Assembly: GCA_965248775.1 (NCBI GenBank)
Contig: OZ252150.1
Coordinates: 3,038,001-3,102,000 of the forward strand
DNA: 64,000 bases
Reading direction: 5' to 3'
Source of the DNA: JBHHUI01 sp965248775
Lineage (GTDB): Bacteria > Chloroflexota > Anaerolineae > Anaerolineales > JBHHUI01
The notes below the pieces were generated by a model. It had not been told where the DNA came from and did no database searches. It was given only the letters and a program-made list of their open reading frames with translations. Every line of letters begins with the position of its first letter. The stretch's first letter is position 1. Below are positions 1-8,804 of this stretch, one piece after another. The translations under genes were made by a program, and so were the position numbers.

Positions 1-1
1 C

Positions 2-922
2 GAACAATTGCCAGTCAAATTGCGCTCGGCAGTTATGGTTGCTTATCTGCTCCTGCGCGTGTCGGATTATTTGGAAGACAACCACGAGATGCCGAAGGAA
101 CGAAAAGTGGAGTTGCTGGGATTGTGGGATCAGGTGCTTGCCGGAAAGTTGGAGTTGCATGAGCTGACGAAGCAACTCGATCTCCCGAACGAGTTGACCC
201 CGGACGCAATGGTTGCGAAACATGTCGAGCAAGTCGTGGAGGCATTAGATCGCCTGCCTGAAGGACTGCGCAAACCTATCGTCAAACATGTGCGCGACTC
301 CACACAGGGCATGGCCCGTTGGGCTGCCCGCGGACCGCAGGTTATCGACGAAGACGACATGGACGATTATATGCATGAGGTCGCCGGGCGGGTTGGATAT
401 TTGCTCACGAACCTGTTCGCTTGGTACTCCTATTACGTCCGGCTGCACATGGATCGACTCATGCCGCTGGGTCGCGAGTTCGGACTGGCATTGCAGACAG
501 TAAACGTCATTCGCGGATTGCGCGATGATTATGAGCGCGGCTGGATTTATGTCCCCGCAAGTTTTTGCGAGGAAGCCGGTATTCCGCCTGAAGCGTTATT
601 TGAGCCGGAGAATCGCGAACAGGCAATGCTCGTGATCGACATGCTGGCCGATAAAGCAGAACGCCACCTTCTGGCGGCGAAGGCGTACCTGAAAGCGCTC
701 CCGCCCTGGCGACACTCTATCCGCTTGTTCTGTCTGTTCCCGTTGCTGTTTGCTGTTCGCACTCTGGCGATCAGTCGCTACAACCATCTTGTCCTCGACA
801 GCGAAGCGAAGATCACGCGCGAAGAAGTGAAACAAATCGTACGCGATGCGGCGCGTTGGGGTTGGTCCAACCGCTGGGTTGACCGCTACTACGACCGTCT
901 CAGGCAGGTAAGCAGTTCATAA
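2..922 (+). CDS. squalene/phytoene synthase-like prenyltransferase, 5' end cut by window
   Basis: This is an all-alpha trans-isoprenyl diphosphate synthase of the squalene/phytoene synthase family, expected to condense two prenyl diphosphates head to head. The first metal-binding motif is visible as VSDYLEDN (near residue 20 of the visible part). The second is NVIRGLRDDYERGWIYVP (about residue 165), where family members carry a D-rich N.IRD-type motif. The reading frame is open to base 2, and the residues before the first motif (QLPVKLRSAV) match the family consensus, so the TTG at 8 is internal and the true start lies upstream. The last 60 residues include a hydrophobic stretch (RLFCLFPLLFAVRTLAI) typical of the C-terminal helices. 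It converges with the gene that follows. Whether the product is squalene, phytoene or another compound cannot be decided from sequence. Confidence 0.85.
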   Translation, partial: EQLPVKLRSAVMVAYLLLRVSDYLEDNHEMPKERKVELLGLWDQVLAGKLELHELTKQLDLPNELTPDAMVAKHVEQVVEALDRLPEGLRKPIVKHVRDSTQGMARWAARGPQVIDEDDMDDYMHEVAGRVGYLLTNLFAWYSYYVRLHMDRLMPLGREFGLALQTVNVIRGLRDDYERGWIYVPASFCEEAGIPPEALFEPENREQAMLVIDMLADKAERHLLAAKAYLKALPPWRHSIRLFCLFPLLFAVRTLAISRYNHLVLDSEAKITREEVKQIVRDAARWGWSNRWVDRYYDRLRQVSSS

Positions 923-960
923 CCCTCGGCTGCAGCCACCCGAGTTCTAATGTGAGCGCA

Positions 961-2445
961 CTATGGAAGTGCGATATGGTTCTCGGACGTAACACAGGGG
1001 CAGGCAGTCAATCTTTGTGCCGGGAAATCGTACGTGAGCCAGCCTTCATAGGCTTCCGCGCCCGCTGCAGCCACCCACCCACTTAATTCAAAAGGAAGCA
1101 ATCCAGCAGCGGGGATCCACTCCCCGTTGTACTTACGTGCCACATGAGTGTGCGTTCCGGTCGCGCGCCCACCGTCACAGGAGGGATGCCCAAGCGGATC
1201 TCCGGCCTGGAGAATTGTGCCCACGTCCGGGAGGGCATCATTGCGCAAGTGGTAGTAAAGGATTGCCCAACCGGTACGTTCGTCGCCATCGCCATCCAGA
1301 TCGACGATAGCCGCAGCCGTGCCAGTACGCACTACTTCTCCAGCGGCCATGGCAGCAACCCATTCAGTGGAATAACCGCAACCGGTTACGACTGCGGGCG
1401 GAGCAAAGTCCAATGCACCATAGGGCAGCGAATTTCCCCAAGCGGGATGTGGCCCGCCCGAAAAAGCCCATACCTTTTCAGGCAAGAATGGCAGCTGGAG
1501 TTCTGGCTGGCGCAGGTCTTCTGGAATAAGCTGCACGGCATAGTCGAACGGCTCCCCGAAGAGCTTTCGATATGTTGCAGCAAAACCATCTAGCCCGGTC
1601 GCCTGCTCAAATTCCGGCGCGGCATACCACATTCCAAAGAGTGTATGCAGCGCTGCCGTGCCGGCGTTCTGCCAGGGATCAATGCGGCTCGCACGTCCAT
1701 CAGCCAATGTTATTTCCAAATCCGAGCCATCCCGCCAGCCATAATAGCCGTTATTAAGCACCCCGGCAGCCCAGCCCAATTGTCCGCCCAGACCGGGGAT
1801 GCTGTCGTCCACTACGTCAAGCAGATAGGTCTCAATATATTTTTCGGCGGGCTGACCTGTCACTATCCCTGTGCGATATTCAAGTATTGCCAGGAGCAGG
1901 CGCGGATTGACCGAGTATTGCAACCCAGTGCGCTGCAGGATTTCCCAGGCCGGACTCAGTGCGCCTGCACTTGTTTCCTGATACTCCGCCAGCCAACCGC
2001 CTTGCGTATCAATAATCGCTTGCAAGTCGAGATCAGCCTGCCCGGGGCCATAGACCAACTCACTATCAGGAATAATCTTGAACGCCGATCCCAGCAAGGC
2101 AGCGAAGCTGGCCGGGATCGTGATCTCCAGTCCCGGTGGAAGCGTCGTCACATCCGGCGACAATGCGGGATTTGCTGCAAGAATGATTTCGATCTCAGTG
2201 TTGAAATGGGCTGCCAGTGCCGCAAGTGTGTCCCCGGATTGGATCGTATACGGCAGCGGCTCGCCAAATTCCCAACGAACGCGCGTGGGCAATGGTGTGG
2301 GTAGGGCAGCATCTAAAGTCGGCACAAGTGGTTCTAGAGTTGCAGACGATATGGGAGTTTCCGTTGCCACGGGCACCGGTGCAGCACAGGCTGCGAGCCA
2401 CAGTGCGAAGAATGGAAAACAGGAACGGATTGCTGCTTTGGGCAA
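961..2445 (-). CDS. LysM-domain lipoprotein with C-terminal M23-like (LytM) peptidase domain
   Basis: Exported cell-wall-associated protein. The N-terminus has a short basic/hydrophobic signal and a lipobox (LAAC, Cys about residue 20), so it is probably a lipoprotein. A LysM repeat begins at about residue 64 (YTIQSGDTLAALAAHFN) and should bind peptidoglycan. The C-terminal third resembles M23/LytM endopeptidases: an H...D pair (GGPHPAWG then GALDFAPP) and a later HxH (GTHTHVA), the spacing expected for zinc ligands. The middle 200 residues have no family I recognise. The start is a TTG at 2445 with no clear Shine-Dalgarno; no ATG is available in frame before the signal peptide. Substrate is presumably peptidoglycan cross-links. 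It is transcribed convergently with the preceding prenyltransferase gene. Confidence 0.8.
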   Translation of the reverse strand: MPKAAIRSCFPFFALWLAACAAPVPVATETPISSATLEPLVPTLDAALPTPLPTRVRWEFGEPLPYTIQSGDTLAALAAHFNTEIEIILAANPALSPDVTTLPPGLEITIPASFAALLGSAFKIIPDSELVYGPGQADLDLQAIIDTQGGWLAEYQETSAGALSPAWEILQRTGLQYSVNPRLLLAILEYRTGIVTGQPAEKYIETYLLDVVDDSIPGLGGQLGWAAGVLNNGYYGWRDGSDLEITLADGRASRIDPWQNAGTAALHTLFGMWYAAPEFEQATGLDGFAATYRKLFGEPFDYAVQLIPEDLRQPELQLPFLPEKVWAFSGGPHPAWGNSLPYGALDFAPPAVVTGCGYSTEWVAAMAAGEVVRTGTAAAIVDLDGDGDERTGWAILYYHLRNDALPDVGTILQAGDPLGHPSCDGGRATGTHTHVARKYNGEWIPAAGLLPFELSGWVAAAGAEAYEGWLTYDFPAQRLTACPCVTSENHIALP

Positions 2446-2485
2446 GAGTTGATTCAGGAAAACAGGGAAGTTTAGAAAGAGAGAT

Positions 2486-3262
2486 TTAACTTGCGTTGTT
2501 CAGCTTGCGCAGAAAACGTATCCGGATCGACTGCCGGATGATCGCAGTCCCCGCTCCGTCTAGTCGCTCCAGTGCGTGCATGAGTGCAAGGGCAGTGTCT
2601 TCGTCCAGCATGCGCGAACTCCAGCTCTCATCAACCTCTGTGGCCAACTCGTCTGCGGATTCAAATTCATCGATCCACTCAAATGTATGTGACTCAGCGA
2701 TGGAAAATTTATTCGCCGCTACGACGGTCTCAAGGGCTTGCTCGGCATCCGAATAGTGAGTGTAACCGCTCTCTTTGGGGCGCAATGGACCGCAGTTGAT
2801 CTCTTCTCCGGCATGCGATTTTACGACTACCAGCGGATCGCCGTGCCATGGTCGAATATCGATCAGCCCACGTTGGTAGGGCGGCACGCTTTGATTATGA
2901 TCAGACAGGCGCAAGACCCGCCATGCTTCGTTTAGGGCATGGACCATGCCCGCCTGGGGAACTCATCAAAGCGACCAGGAGAACACCGCCAGATCAAAAT
3001 GCTCGCTCGGGAATGGCAATCGCTCGGCTGTCGTATTGTGCAGCCCATAGCGGTTAACGCCTGCATCCCCAAGTAATTGCCGCGCGTCCGCCAGGTCATC
3101 GATGTCGAGATCAATTAGGTGCGTGAAGGCGGCTTGTGCGCCGTAATGTGCCACGAAGCGGCCATCTCCAGCCCCGATATCCAGCACCAGTGCATCCTGA
3201 AATTGCGCCAGCGCATGCAGCAATTTCCTCTCTGTCTTTTCTGAGTCGCTAAGCTCATGCAT
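2486..3262 (-). pseudogene. class I SAM-dependent methyltransferase interrupted by two adjacent in-frame TGA codons
   Basis: The first 98 codons (3262 down to 2969) carry a methyltransferase Rossmann fold: motif I VLDIGAGDGRF, an acidic D at the end of strand 2 (HLIDLDIDD), and FDLAVFSWSL at strand 4. Two consecutive TGA codons follow (2968-2966 and 2965-2963). The same frame then continues with VPQAG, MVHALNEAWRVLR and LIDIRP, which is exactly what follows strand 4 in these enzymes, and runs to 2486. There is no frame change, so the gene reads as one open frame broken only by TGA TGA. Cys-Cys codons (TGT/TGC) at this place would be the simplest ancestor. It is most likely a decayed gene; the two halves could also be called as separate proteins of 98 and 153 residues. 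Substrate unknown. Confidence 0.7.
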
Positions 3263-3435
3263 TGATCACGCGACCCCATTTAATAGGGTAAGTACAATCA
3301 GAATTTGCAAGTATCTTAATTTTCATGCACGGGTTCCTACCTTTCTTCTTTTATAAACTGTTTACAGCCGCGCCCACATCCGCTACTATTCTACAAGCCA
3401 GTTCTCAACCAGAGGCTGCAACAAGGACGGGAAGC

Positions 3436-4023
3436 ATGAGACAGCGAGTTTATCACGGAGAAATTACACCCGGTGATCTTGCCAATGCGCTTGTCGCCGA
3501 ATTTAATCATGGCGGACTTTCAGCCCAGCGTGTTGGCGAAGGCGAGAAAACGGCCGTGCAAATTTCGACACACCGCTGGCGGGAGTCGGGTGGCAAGACA
3601 GCCCTCACTATCACGCTCCAAAAAGTCGAGGATGGCGTGCTCGTAAGTGCAGGCCAGCAGGAATGGATGGGGATTGCTGCCTCGCTGGGGAAAACAGCAC
3701 TGTCTGCTCTGGTCAACCCGTGGAGCATCCTGGGAAGATTGGATGATGTGGCTGCCGATGTTAACCACCTGCAATTGGAAAATCGCATCTGGGATACGAT
3801 CAAGCACTTCACGGAAAGTGTTGGTGCATCGCACGAAATATCGGAGCGCCTGCGCACAGTTGTTTGTTCATACTGCGACTACGCCAACCCGGTAGGAATG
3901 GGTGACTGCGAGGGCTGCGGCGCGCCACTCGGCTCTGTACAACCCACCGCCTGCAAGAACTGCGGTTTTGTCAACGACACCGGTGCGAAGTTCTGCTCCA
4001 ATTGCGGAACAGGGGTCGTCTGA
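3436..4023 (+). CDS. protein with two C-terminal zinc ribbons
   Basis: About 195 residues. The last 55 residues hold two CxxC...CxxC zinc ribbons (CSYCDYANPVGMGDCEGCG and CKNCGFVNDTGAKFCSNCG), as in double zinc-ribbon proteins of bacteria. The N-terminal 130 residues have no family I recognise; they contain a glycine/alanine-rich segment around LGKTALSALVNPWSILG that could be a membrane-associated helix. The ATG at 3436 is chosen over the in-frame ATG at 3325 because the 37 residues in between look non-coding and an AAGGA-like ribosome binding site lies about 10 bases upstream of 3436. The role is unknown; such ribbons commonly mediate protein or nucleic-acid contacts. It ends 10 bases before the converging M20 peptidase gene. 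Confidence 0.65.
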   Translation: MRQRVYHGEITPGDLANALVAEFNHGGLSAQRVGEGEKTAVQISTHRWRESGGKTALTITLQKVEDGVLVSAGQQEWMGIAASLGKTALSALVNPWSILGRLDDVAADVNHLQLENRIWDTIKHFTESVGASHEISERLRTVVCSYCDYANPVGMGDCEGCGAPLGSVQPTACKNCGFVNDTGAKFCSNCGTGVV

Positions 4024-4033
4024 ACGCAATCTT

Positions 4034-4573
4034 CTACGATTCTGCAAATAGATACGTCAGATGGGCAGTATGTCGAATCGCCAATTCGAACAAATCCAGA
4101 CGCATATTTTCATTCGGTGCATGTGTGCGTGACTCTTCATGCGCAGCCCCCGTCGTGATGACGGGCACTTTCAGATGATGGATGAAGGCATGGTTAGGTC
4201 CCGAACCGCCAATCATCGGCATCACCACCACTTTTTTCCCGTGGACTTGTTCCGCGGTCTCGATTGCGAGTTGAACAAAGGGATGATCGGGATCGGTGCG
4301 CGCCGGGGGCTCCCCACCCAACAAAGTAATCTCTACGTCTGAAAAGCCTTGCGCGTCCAAATGCACTCTGAGCTTGGCGACAATATCCTGCGGATCTTGA
4401 TCCGGCACCAAGCGGAAATCGATCTTCGCGCTAGCCTCAGCTGGTAGTACAGTCTTCGAACCCTTGCCCTGATAGCCGCTGTTCAACCCGCAGATCGTAT
4501 AAGTTGGCTCAAATGTTGCCTGCCGCAGGAATTCAGCCCCGCCTTCGACATCGCGCAGGAAGTTATTCACTTC
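4034..4573 (-). pseudogene. M20-family metallopeptidase, C-terminal fragment cut off by an IS
   Basis: This is the C-terminal 179 residues of an M20/M25/M40 peptidase whose N-terminal part lies at 6053-6890. It contains the dimerisation-domain remainder and the last metal-binding region, with MIGGSGPNHAF and HAPNENM, the usual closing motif of M20 dipeptidases. The insertion element 4574-6052 separates the two parts. Deleting the element with one copy of its 7-bp duplication joins RYEV to NNFLRDVEGG in frame, giving a 456-residue protein, the normal length of the family. An open frame through the left end of the element makes this fragment look like a 190-residue protein. It is very unlikely to be active alone. 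Confidence 0.85.
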
Positions 4574-6052
4574 CTCGAGTGTTGTGATTTGAGTGAAAAG
4601 GCTCAAGCAGCCAAAGAGTAAGCCTGCTTGGCGAATAAGTACGAGAAGACTTGTTGCTCGTCAGTACCGTCAGACAGAGAGCCGTGAGCCTGCAAGATCA
4701 ATGCTTCGATTAGCTGCTGGCTTTGTTGGCGAATAACCTGCCCGATGGATTGGATGGGCGCGCAGACCTTGTCACGACGCGATGTGGGCAAACAGTGCAG
4801 GTGCAGGAACGAATAGGCCACGAAGACCAGTGACCAGTGCTTATGAATGGCGGCGGCCGAGCGCATGCGATATTCGTGGAGCCCCAGGTTCTGTTTGGCG
4901 TCTTGATAAAAGGTCTCAATCGGCCAACGGAGCAGATAGGTTGCGATGATCTTCTTGGCATCCCAACTGAGATGGCTGCTGACCAGCACGGCATAGGTGC
5001 CGGTTAAATCAGGCTTGGCAAAGCTGATGACCAGCCGTACCTTCCCCAAAGTCGGGATGCGTACATTCTTGCTGAAGCAGTAGTAGGTCTGCTCGCCCAC
5101 TTGCATCGGTTTGAAAGCGGAAGGTGGGATAAGCGGCACTAGGTCCTGCACCTTGATGTGCGGACCATCAAAGCGCATGCGTTCGCCGGAAGCATCCTGG
5201 AGCACAAAGCTGTTGGTGATAAGGTTGCGGTTGTTTTTCAGCAGGCTGATCCAGTGCTTGCCATGCGCACTGAGAACTTCGAGCAATTCGGGTGCCAGGT
5301 ACCAGGCGTCGAACAGCACCGTTTCAAAGGGCAAATCGTGCGCCAGCGCCGCCTTGACCAGTTCAGCCGCCAGCGAAATCTTGGTCTGAAAAGATTCGTC
5401 CAGAGCCCGGAACTCTGGGTCGGCCAGCAAGGTGGGTGCGACTTGACGTTTGAAGCGATTACGCTCCTTCTTGGTTTTCGGGATCGTAGCGTCGGGCAAC
5501 AGTTTCTTGACGAACGCTTCCCAGTCGGTGACTTCTTCGTAGCGCCGGTACAGTCGCCAGTCGGCCGGAAAGCGAACCGCGCCGCTGATGTAGTGGCCGG
5601 TGACCAGATTGTGCGCTAGCGGATACATGTGGTTGCCGTGGTTGTAATGTTGGTCAATGTATTCGAACAGACTGCCGACGTGCTCGCACAAAGTATCATC
5701 GATGGCCAGCATCGATTTGCGGGCGCCCTGGCGCTGACGCTTGGTTTGCTGGAATAAGTATGCAATGCGTTCCTGGTTCAGTTCCGCGGCATCCCAGTTC
5801 GCTTCCGACAAGAAGCGCGACAGGTTGGTCTTGTCAGCGCTATCCAACAGGCAGCGCGTCATGTTCGCCATCGACTTGTTCTTCAACACAATCAGTCCGG
5901 TTAGATAATTCTCGAAATGCCGGAACTGACAGCGGTTTTCAAACACCCCGCGAAAGCTGGCGCTGTGCTCTGATACGATGGGAGCCGGTTTTACGATGGG
6001 AAGTTGCATCTGCCGAATATGCCCTAAGATCACTCAAATCACAACACTCGAG
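4574..6052 (-). mobile_element. IS4-superfamily insertion sequence, copy A (1479 bp)
   Basis: Both ends carry a perfect 23-bp inverted repeat beginning CTCGAGTGTTGTGATTTGAG (4574-4596 and 6030-6052). The element is flanked by a 7-bp target duplication TCACTTC (4567-4573 and 6053-6059). It interrupts an M20 peptidase gene. A second copy of identical length lies at 31321-32799 in the opposite orientation and differs in the transposase by one residue, so transposition is recent. The single gene inside fills nearly the whole element. Confidence 0.95.
4603..6033 (-). CDS. IS4-superfamily DDE transposase (copy A)
   Basis: 476-residue transposase. DDE residues can be placed: first Asp in AIDDT (about 112-113), second Asp in VLFDAWYLAPEL (242), and Glu in RWPIETFYQDAKQ (373). 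The last has the Y-x2-R-x3-E-x6-K arrangement (YLLRWPIETFYQDAK) of the IS4 clan. The closest familiar group is IS701/IS4-like; the exact subgroup is not resolved. The GTG at 6033 lies inside the terminal repeat; ATG 6009 is an equally credible start. It differs from copy B by Ile48 instead of Leu48. It reads in the same direction as the disrupted peptidase gene. Confidence 0.9.
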   Translation of the reverse strand: MILGHIRQMQLPIVKPAPIVSEHSASFRGVFENRCQFRHFENYLTGLIVLKNKSMANMTRCLLDSADKTNLSRFLSEANWDAAELNQERIAYLFQQTKRQRQGARKSMLAIDDTLCEHVGSLFEYIDQHYNHGNHMYPLAHNLVTGHYISGAVRFPADWRLYRRYEEVTDWEAFVKKLLPDATIPKTKKERNRFKRQVAPTLLADPEFRALDESFQTKISLAAELVKAALAHDLPFETVLFDAWYLAPELLEVLSAHGKHWISLLKNNRNLITNSFVLQDASGERMRFDGPHIKVQDLVPLIPPSAFKPMQVGEQTYYCFSKNVRIPTLGKVRLVISFAKPDLTGTYAVLVSSHLSWDAKKIIATYLLRWPIETFYQDAKQNLGLHEYRMRSAAAIHKHWSLVFVAYSFLHLHCLPTSRRDKVCAPIQSIGQVIRQQSQQLIEALILQAHGSLSDGTDEQQVFSYLFAKQAYSLAA

Positions 6053-6890
6053 TCACTTCATAGCGTTCTAAATAATCCTGAGAGGGATCAGGTATTTTGG
6101 CGAGCATCTCCATATCGCGCTCGGTCGCGTCAAGGACATCATCATAAAATCCCGGGATCAGAATTTGCTCATTCTGATCCTTGAGCGTGCTCAGCGCCCA
6201 TATCAGACGCCAGGCCGCATTTGGGAATATAGAACCGGTCAGCCCGGAATGCGTGTCCCGATTGGCAGTGCGCGCACTCAACTCCACATACATGATGCCG
6301 CGCATACCCAAATGTTGCACCGGGCGTTCTTCAAAGTTCACGGCACCAAACTCCCAAATACAGGCGTCCGCGGCAAACTTCTCGGTATTGGCAGCGACAA
6401 TGGGTAGCAAGTTCACGCTCCCGATTTCTTCTTCGCCCTCAATCACGAACTTAATGCGACAAGGATATTCACCCGTAACTCCTCGAATGGCGTCCAGAGC
6501 AGCCAATCGGCACATGAGATGGCCCTTGTCGTCAATTACACCGCGCGCGTACAACGCACCCTCTCGTTCGGTGAGTTCAAATGGGGGCGAATCCCACAAT
6601 TCCAGGGGTTCGGCCGGTTGAACATCGTAGTGCGCGTAAAAAAGCAATGTGATGTCATTACGTCGACCCGCTGCTTCGGCATAGACAACGGGAAAGCCTG
6701 CGGTCGGGATCAACTCGGCCCCAAAACCACGTTCGCGCATCATCGCCGCGACAAGGTCGGCGCATTCCTGCATCCCAGTGCCCTGGGCCGCTACGCTGGG
6801 GATCGCGCACAAGCGCGCCAGGTTTGCGGTGGCCGCCGGCATATTGGCTGCAATGTATTCATCAATCTTCGTGAGTGTTGTGTCGGTCAA
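6053..6890 (-). pseudogene. M20-family metallopeptidase, N-terminal fragment
   Basis: N-terminal 277 codons of an M20 peptidase disrupted by the IS at 4574-6052. Zinc-binding and catalytic motifs are intact: FYAHYDVQP (His and Asp), GVIDDKG (bridging Asp), EGEEEIGS (general-base Glu pair). Before disruption the gene would have encoded a dipeptidase or amidohydrolase acting on N-acyl or peptide substrates. The start follows the stop of the epimerase gene by 11 bases, so the two were cotranscribed. As it stands the frame stops within the IS end, after VTRVL, at 6039-6041. The C-terminal lid and last metal ligand are missing. Confidence 0.85.
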
Positions 6891-6901
6891 GTCTGCCTCC
6901 G

Positions 6902-7888
6902 TTAATCCTGGCGGAATTTCTCTAGCAGTTCAGTTTCTCGTTCAGCTGTCAGTCCGGCTTTCCATTCGTAATCGACAGGACGTTTCTGCGCCCATTCAAG
7001 CGTGTGCCGGATTGTATTATTGAGCTGCCGGAATTTAAGTCCACTGTCCAGGGCCTTGGTTACATCAACACATAATAATCCGGCTTCATCTGCGGGGACC
7101 CATAATGGCATCTCGACAAAGGCACTGACTTCGTTCTCGCTGAGGAAGTCATCACCGACCCAGATGAACTCGGCAGCGCCGCCCGTCACGGCTCGGCATT
7201 CTTCCATTACATGATGCAAGGTGTGTCCACGGGCAGGACCAGTGGCGTTATAGATACCGGCCTGACGTTGTTCCGCCATTCGTACTGTCCACTCGGCAAG
7301 ATCGCGCACATCCACGAACTGCGTACATTGGGAGCCATCGCCGGGAGCTAACACTTCCCCGCCTTTGTTAATACGAGCGGGCCAATACGTGAAGCGGTCT
7401 GTTGGATCGTAGGACCCGACAATCAAGCCTGCTCTTACAATGGAGGCACGCCCTCCCATGGCAGCAAGAACAGATTGCTCACAGAGCGCCTTAAGCGGGC
7501 CGTACGTTTCACCAGTGACTTCCTCGATACTCTCGTCTTCCAGTGTTCCAGTCGGCGCGGCTTCATCCATATTGGCCCCATAGGGTTCAGCGTAAACTGA
7601 AATACTCGAAATGAAGGTGTAATGCTCCGCTGCATCTGCGAGCAATTCGGCTGAAGTCCCAACGATGCGCGGGACATATCCACAAGTATCGACAACTGCA
7701 TCCCAGGTGCGCCCTTCCAGGGCCGTGAGATTACCATCGCGATCCCCACGCAATTTTTCTACATCCGGAAACAGATCAGGGTTTTGTTGACCGCGATTAA
7801 AGAGCGTCACTTCATGCTCACGTGCCAATGCCACTGCGACGATGTGCCGTCCGAGAAACACCGTACCGCCGAGAACAAGCAGTTTCAT
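6902..7888 (-). CDS. NAD-dependent epimerase/dehydratase family (extended SDR) protein
   Basis: 328 residues. The N-terminal nucleotide-binding motif is GGTVFLGRHI (residues 8-17), a GxxxxG variant of the extended SDR glycine pattern. The VDTCGYVPR segment, the SSISVY strand and the following TYGPLKALCE (YxxxK with Tyr and Lys) place the active site at about residue 130. Extended SDRs of this type act on nucleotide sugars or related carbonyl compounds; the substrate here is unknown. It lies in a minus-strand run between the toroid protein and the M20 peptidase, with gaps of 36 and 11 bases. Confidence 0.8.
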   Translation of the reverse strand: MKLLVLGGTVFLGRHIVAVALAREHEVTLFNRGQQNPDLFPDVEKLRGDRDGNLTALEGRTWDAVVDTCGYVPRIVGTSAELLADAAEHYTFISSISVYAEPYGANMDEAAPTGTLEDESIEEVTGETYGPLKALCEQSVLAAMGGRASIVRAGLIVGSYDPTDRFTYWPARINKGGEVLAPGDGSQCTQFVDVRDLAEWTVRMAEQRQAGIYNATGPARGHTLHHVMEECRAVTGGAAEFIWVGDDFLSENEVSAFVEMPLWVPADEAGLLCVDVTKALDSGLKFRQLNNTIRHTLEWAQKRPVDYEWKAGLTAERETELLEKFRQD

Positions 7889-7924
7889 ATGTTATCTACA
7901 TCCTTTGGGTAGCGATCTCCACAA

Positions 7925-8749
7925 TCAGTCAAGGTTTTTCAAAATTTCCTTGTATCTCCGTGTGGCAAGCTCAGAGGGCTCACCTTTTCGGCAACAGGCA
8001 AAGCCGGCCAGTTTTTGATGTGGACGTTCGATCACCAGCCGGCCATGTTCATCTAACTTCGATTCAAGTGCTGAGAGCGCTTCCTGAAAGCGCAGATCTT
8101 GTCGCGCGCGATGATAGAAAGAGAGCACATAGATGTAATAGAACAAGTTGTAACGGAGAAATGGGTACTCGACTTGCATGAAGAGTGTGCCAATCCCGAA
8201 TTGACAAGGACCGACAGGTGTCCGCATCGTCCAATGCTGGAGCAACGTGTCAATTGCACCGTTCAACGTGGGGTCATCGACATACTCTGAAAAACGGATT
8301 GCATCGAGGGCAAAAAGTGTGACGCCCGGATTAGAAAACTCCGTCTCCGGCCCGCGTCCTCGCGAGAAATTGCGACAGCGCCAGCCACCATCATTGTGCA
8401 TGCTTGAAAGCAAATGCTCGAAGGTTCCTTTCAACCTTCGGGTTTTTGCGAAGCCGAACCGACACATAACGCGGGCGGCGTTGGCAGTGTGGCATGGATA
8501 GATTGCGCCGGACGTGATGCGGAAGCGTCCGTCTTCCCGCCAGGCATGCTGTAGCTGTTCGAGCGCGCCTTTGACTGCTTCGTGAGTGCGGGGCGTTTTG
8601 AGGTCGTGTAGCAGAAGTAATGACTCGAGCGTCGTGAACGGGCTGCCAACGAGAAGGCGCCCATCAGGTGTGGCCCAATAGTCGCTGCCGTTATCATGCC
8701 GCCGCGCGACGATAGCATCAAGATCGTTAAGATATTTCTTTGTAATCAA
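7925..8749 (-). CDS. prenyltransferase/squalene-cyclase-repeat-like alpha/alpha toroid protein
   Basis: 274 residues made of helical repeats with motifs such as HNDGGWRCRNF, PCHTANAARVMCRFG and EDGRFRITSGAIYPC. These resemble the QW-type and DGGW repeats of the prenyltransferase/squalene oxidase/terpene cyclase toroid fold. It is far shorter than squalene-hopene cyclase (over 600 residues), and I see no DxDD catalytic motif. It therefore resembles the uncharacterised toroid proteins found in many bacteria. There is no signal peptide. It is cotranscribed with the SDR gene and the small protein upstream. Confidence 0.6.
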   Translation of the reverse strand: MITKKYLNDLDAIVARRHDNGSDYWATPDGRLLVGSPFTTLESLLLLHDLKTPRTHEAVKGALEQLQHAWREDGRFRITSGAIYPCHTANAARVMCRFGFAKTRRLKGTFEHLLSSMHNDGGWRCRNFSRGRGPETEFSNPGVTLFALDAIRFSEYVDDPTLNGAIDTLLQHWTMRTPVGPCQFGIGTLFMQVEYPFLRYNLFYYIYVLSFYHRARQDLRFQEALSALESKLDEHGRLVIERPHQKLAGFACCRKGEPSELATRRYKEILKNLD

Positions 8750-8804
8750 CTATCGAATCCGGCGAATGACCATCTATTATTTTCATTAGTAAAAGCATCA
8801 ATTC

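Noticed and set aside
2963..2968. Selenocysteine or alternative genetic code for the two TGA codons
   Set aside because: Other genes in the window end with TGA (for example pdxH and EamA), so TGA is a stop; no SECIS-like hairpin was obvious by eye and two adjacent selenocysteines would be exceptional.
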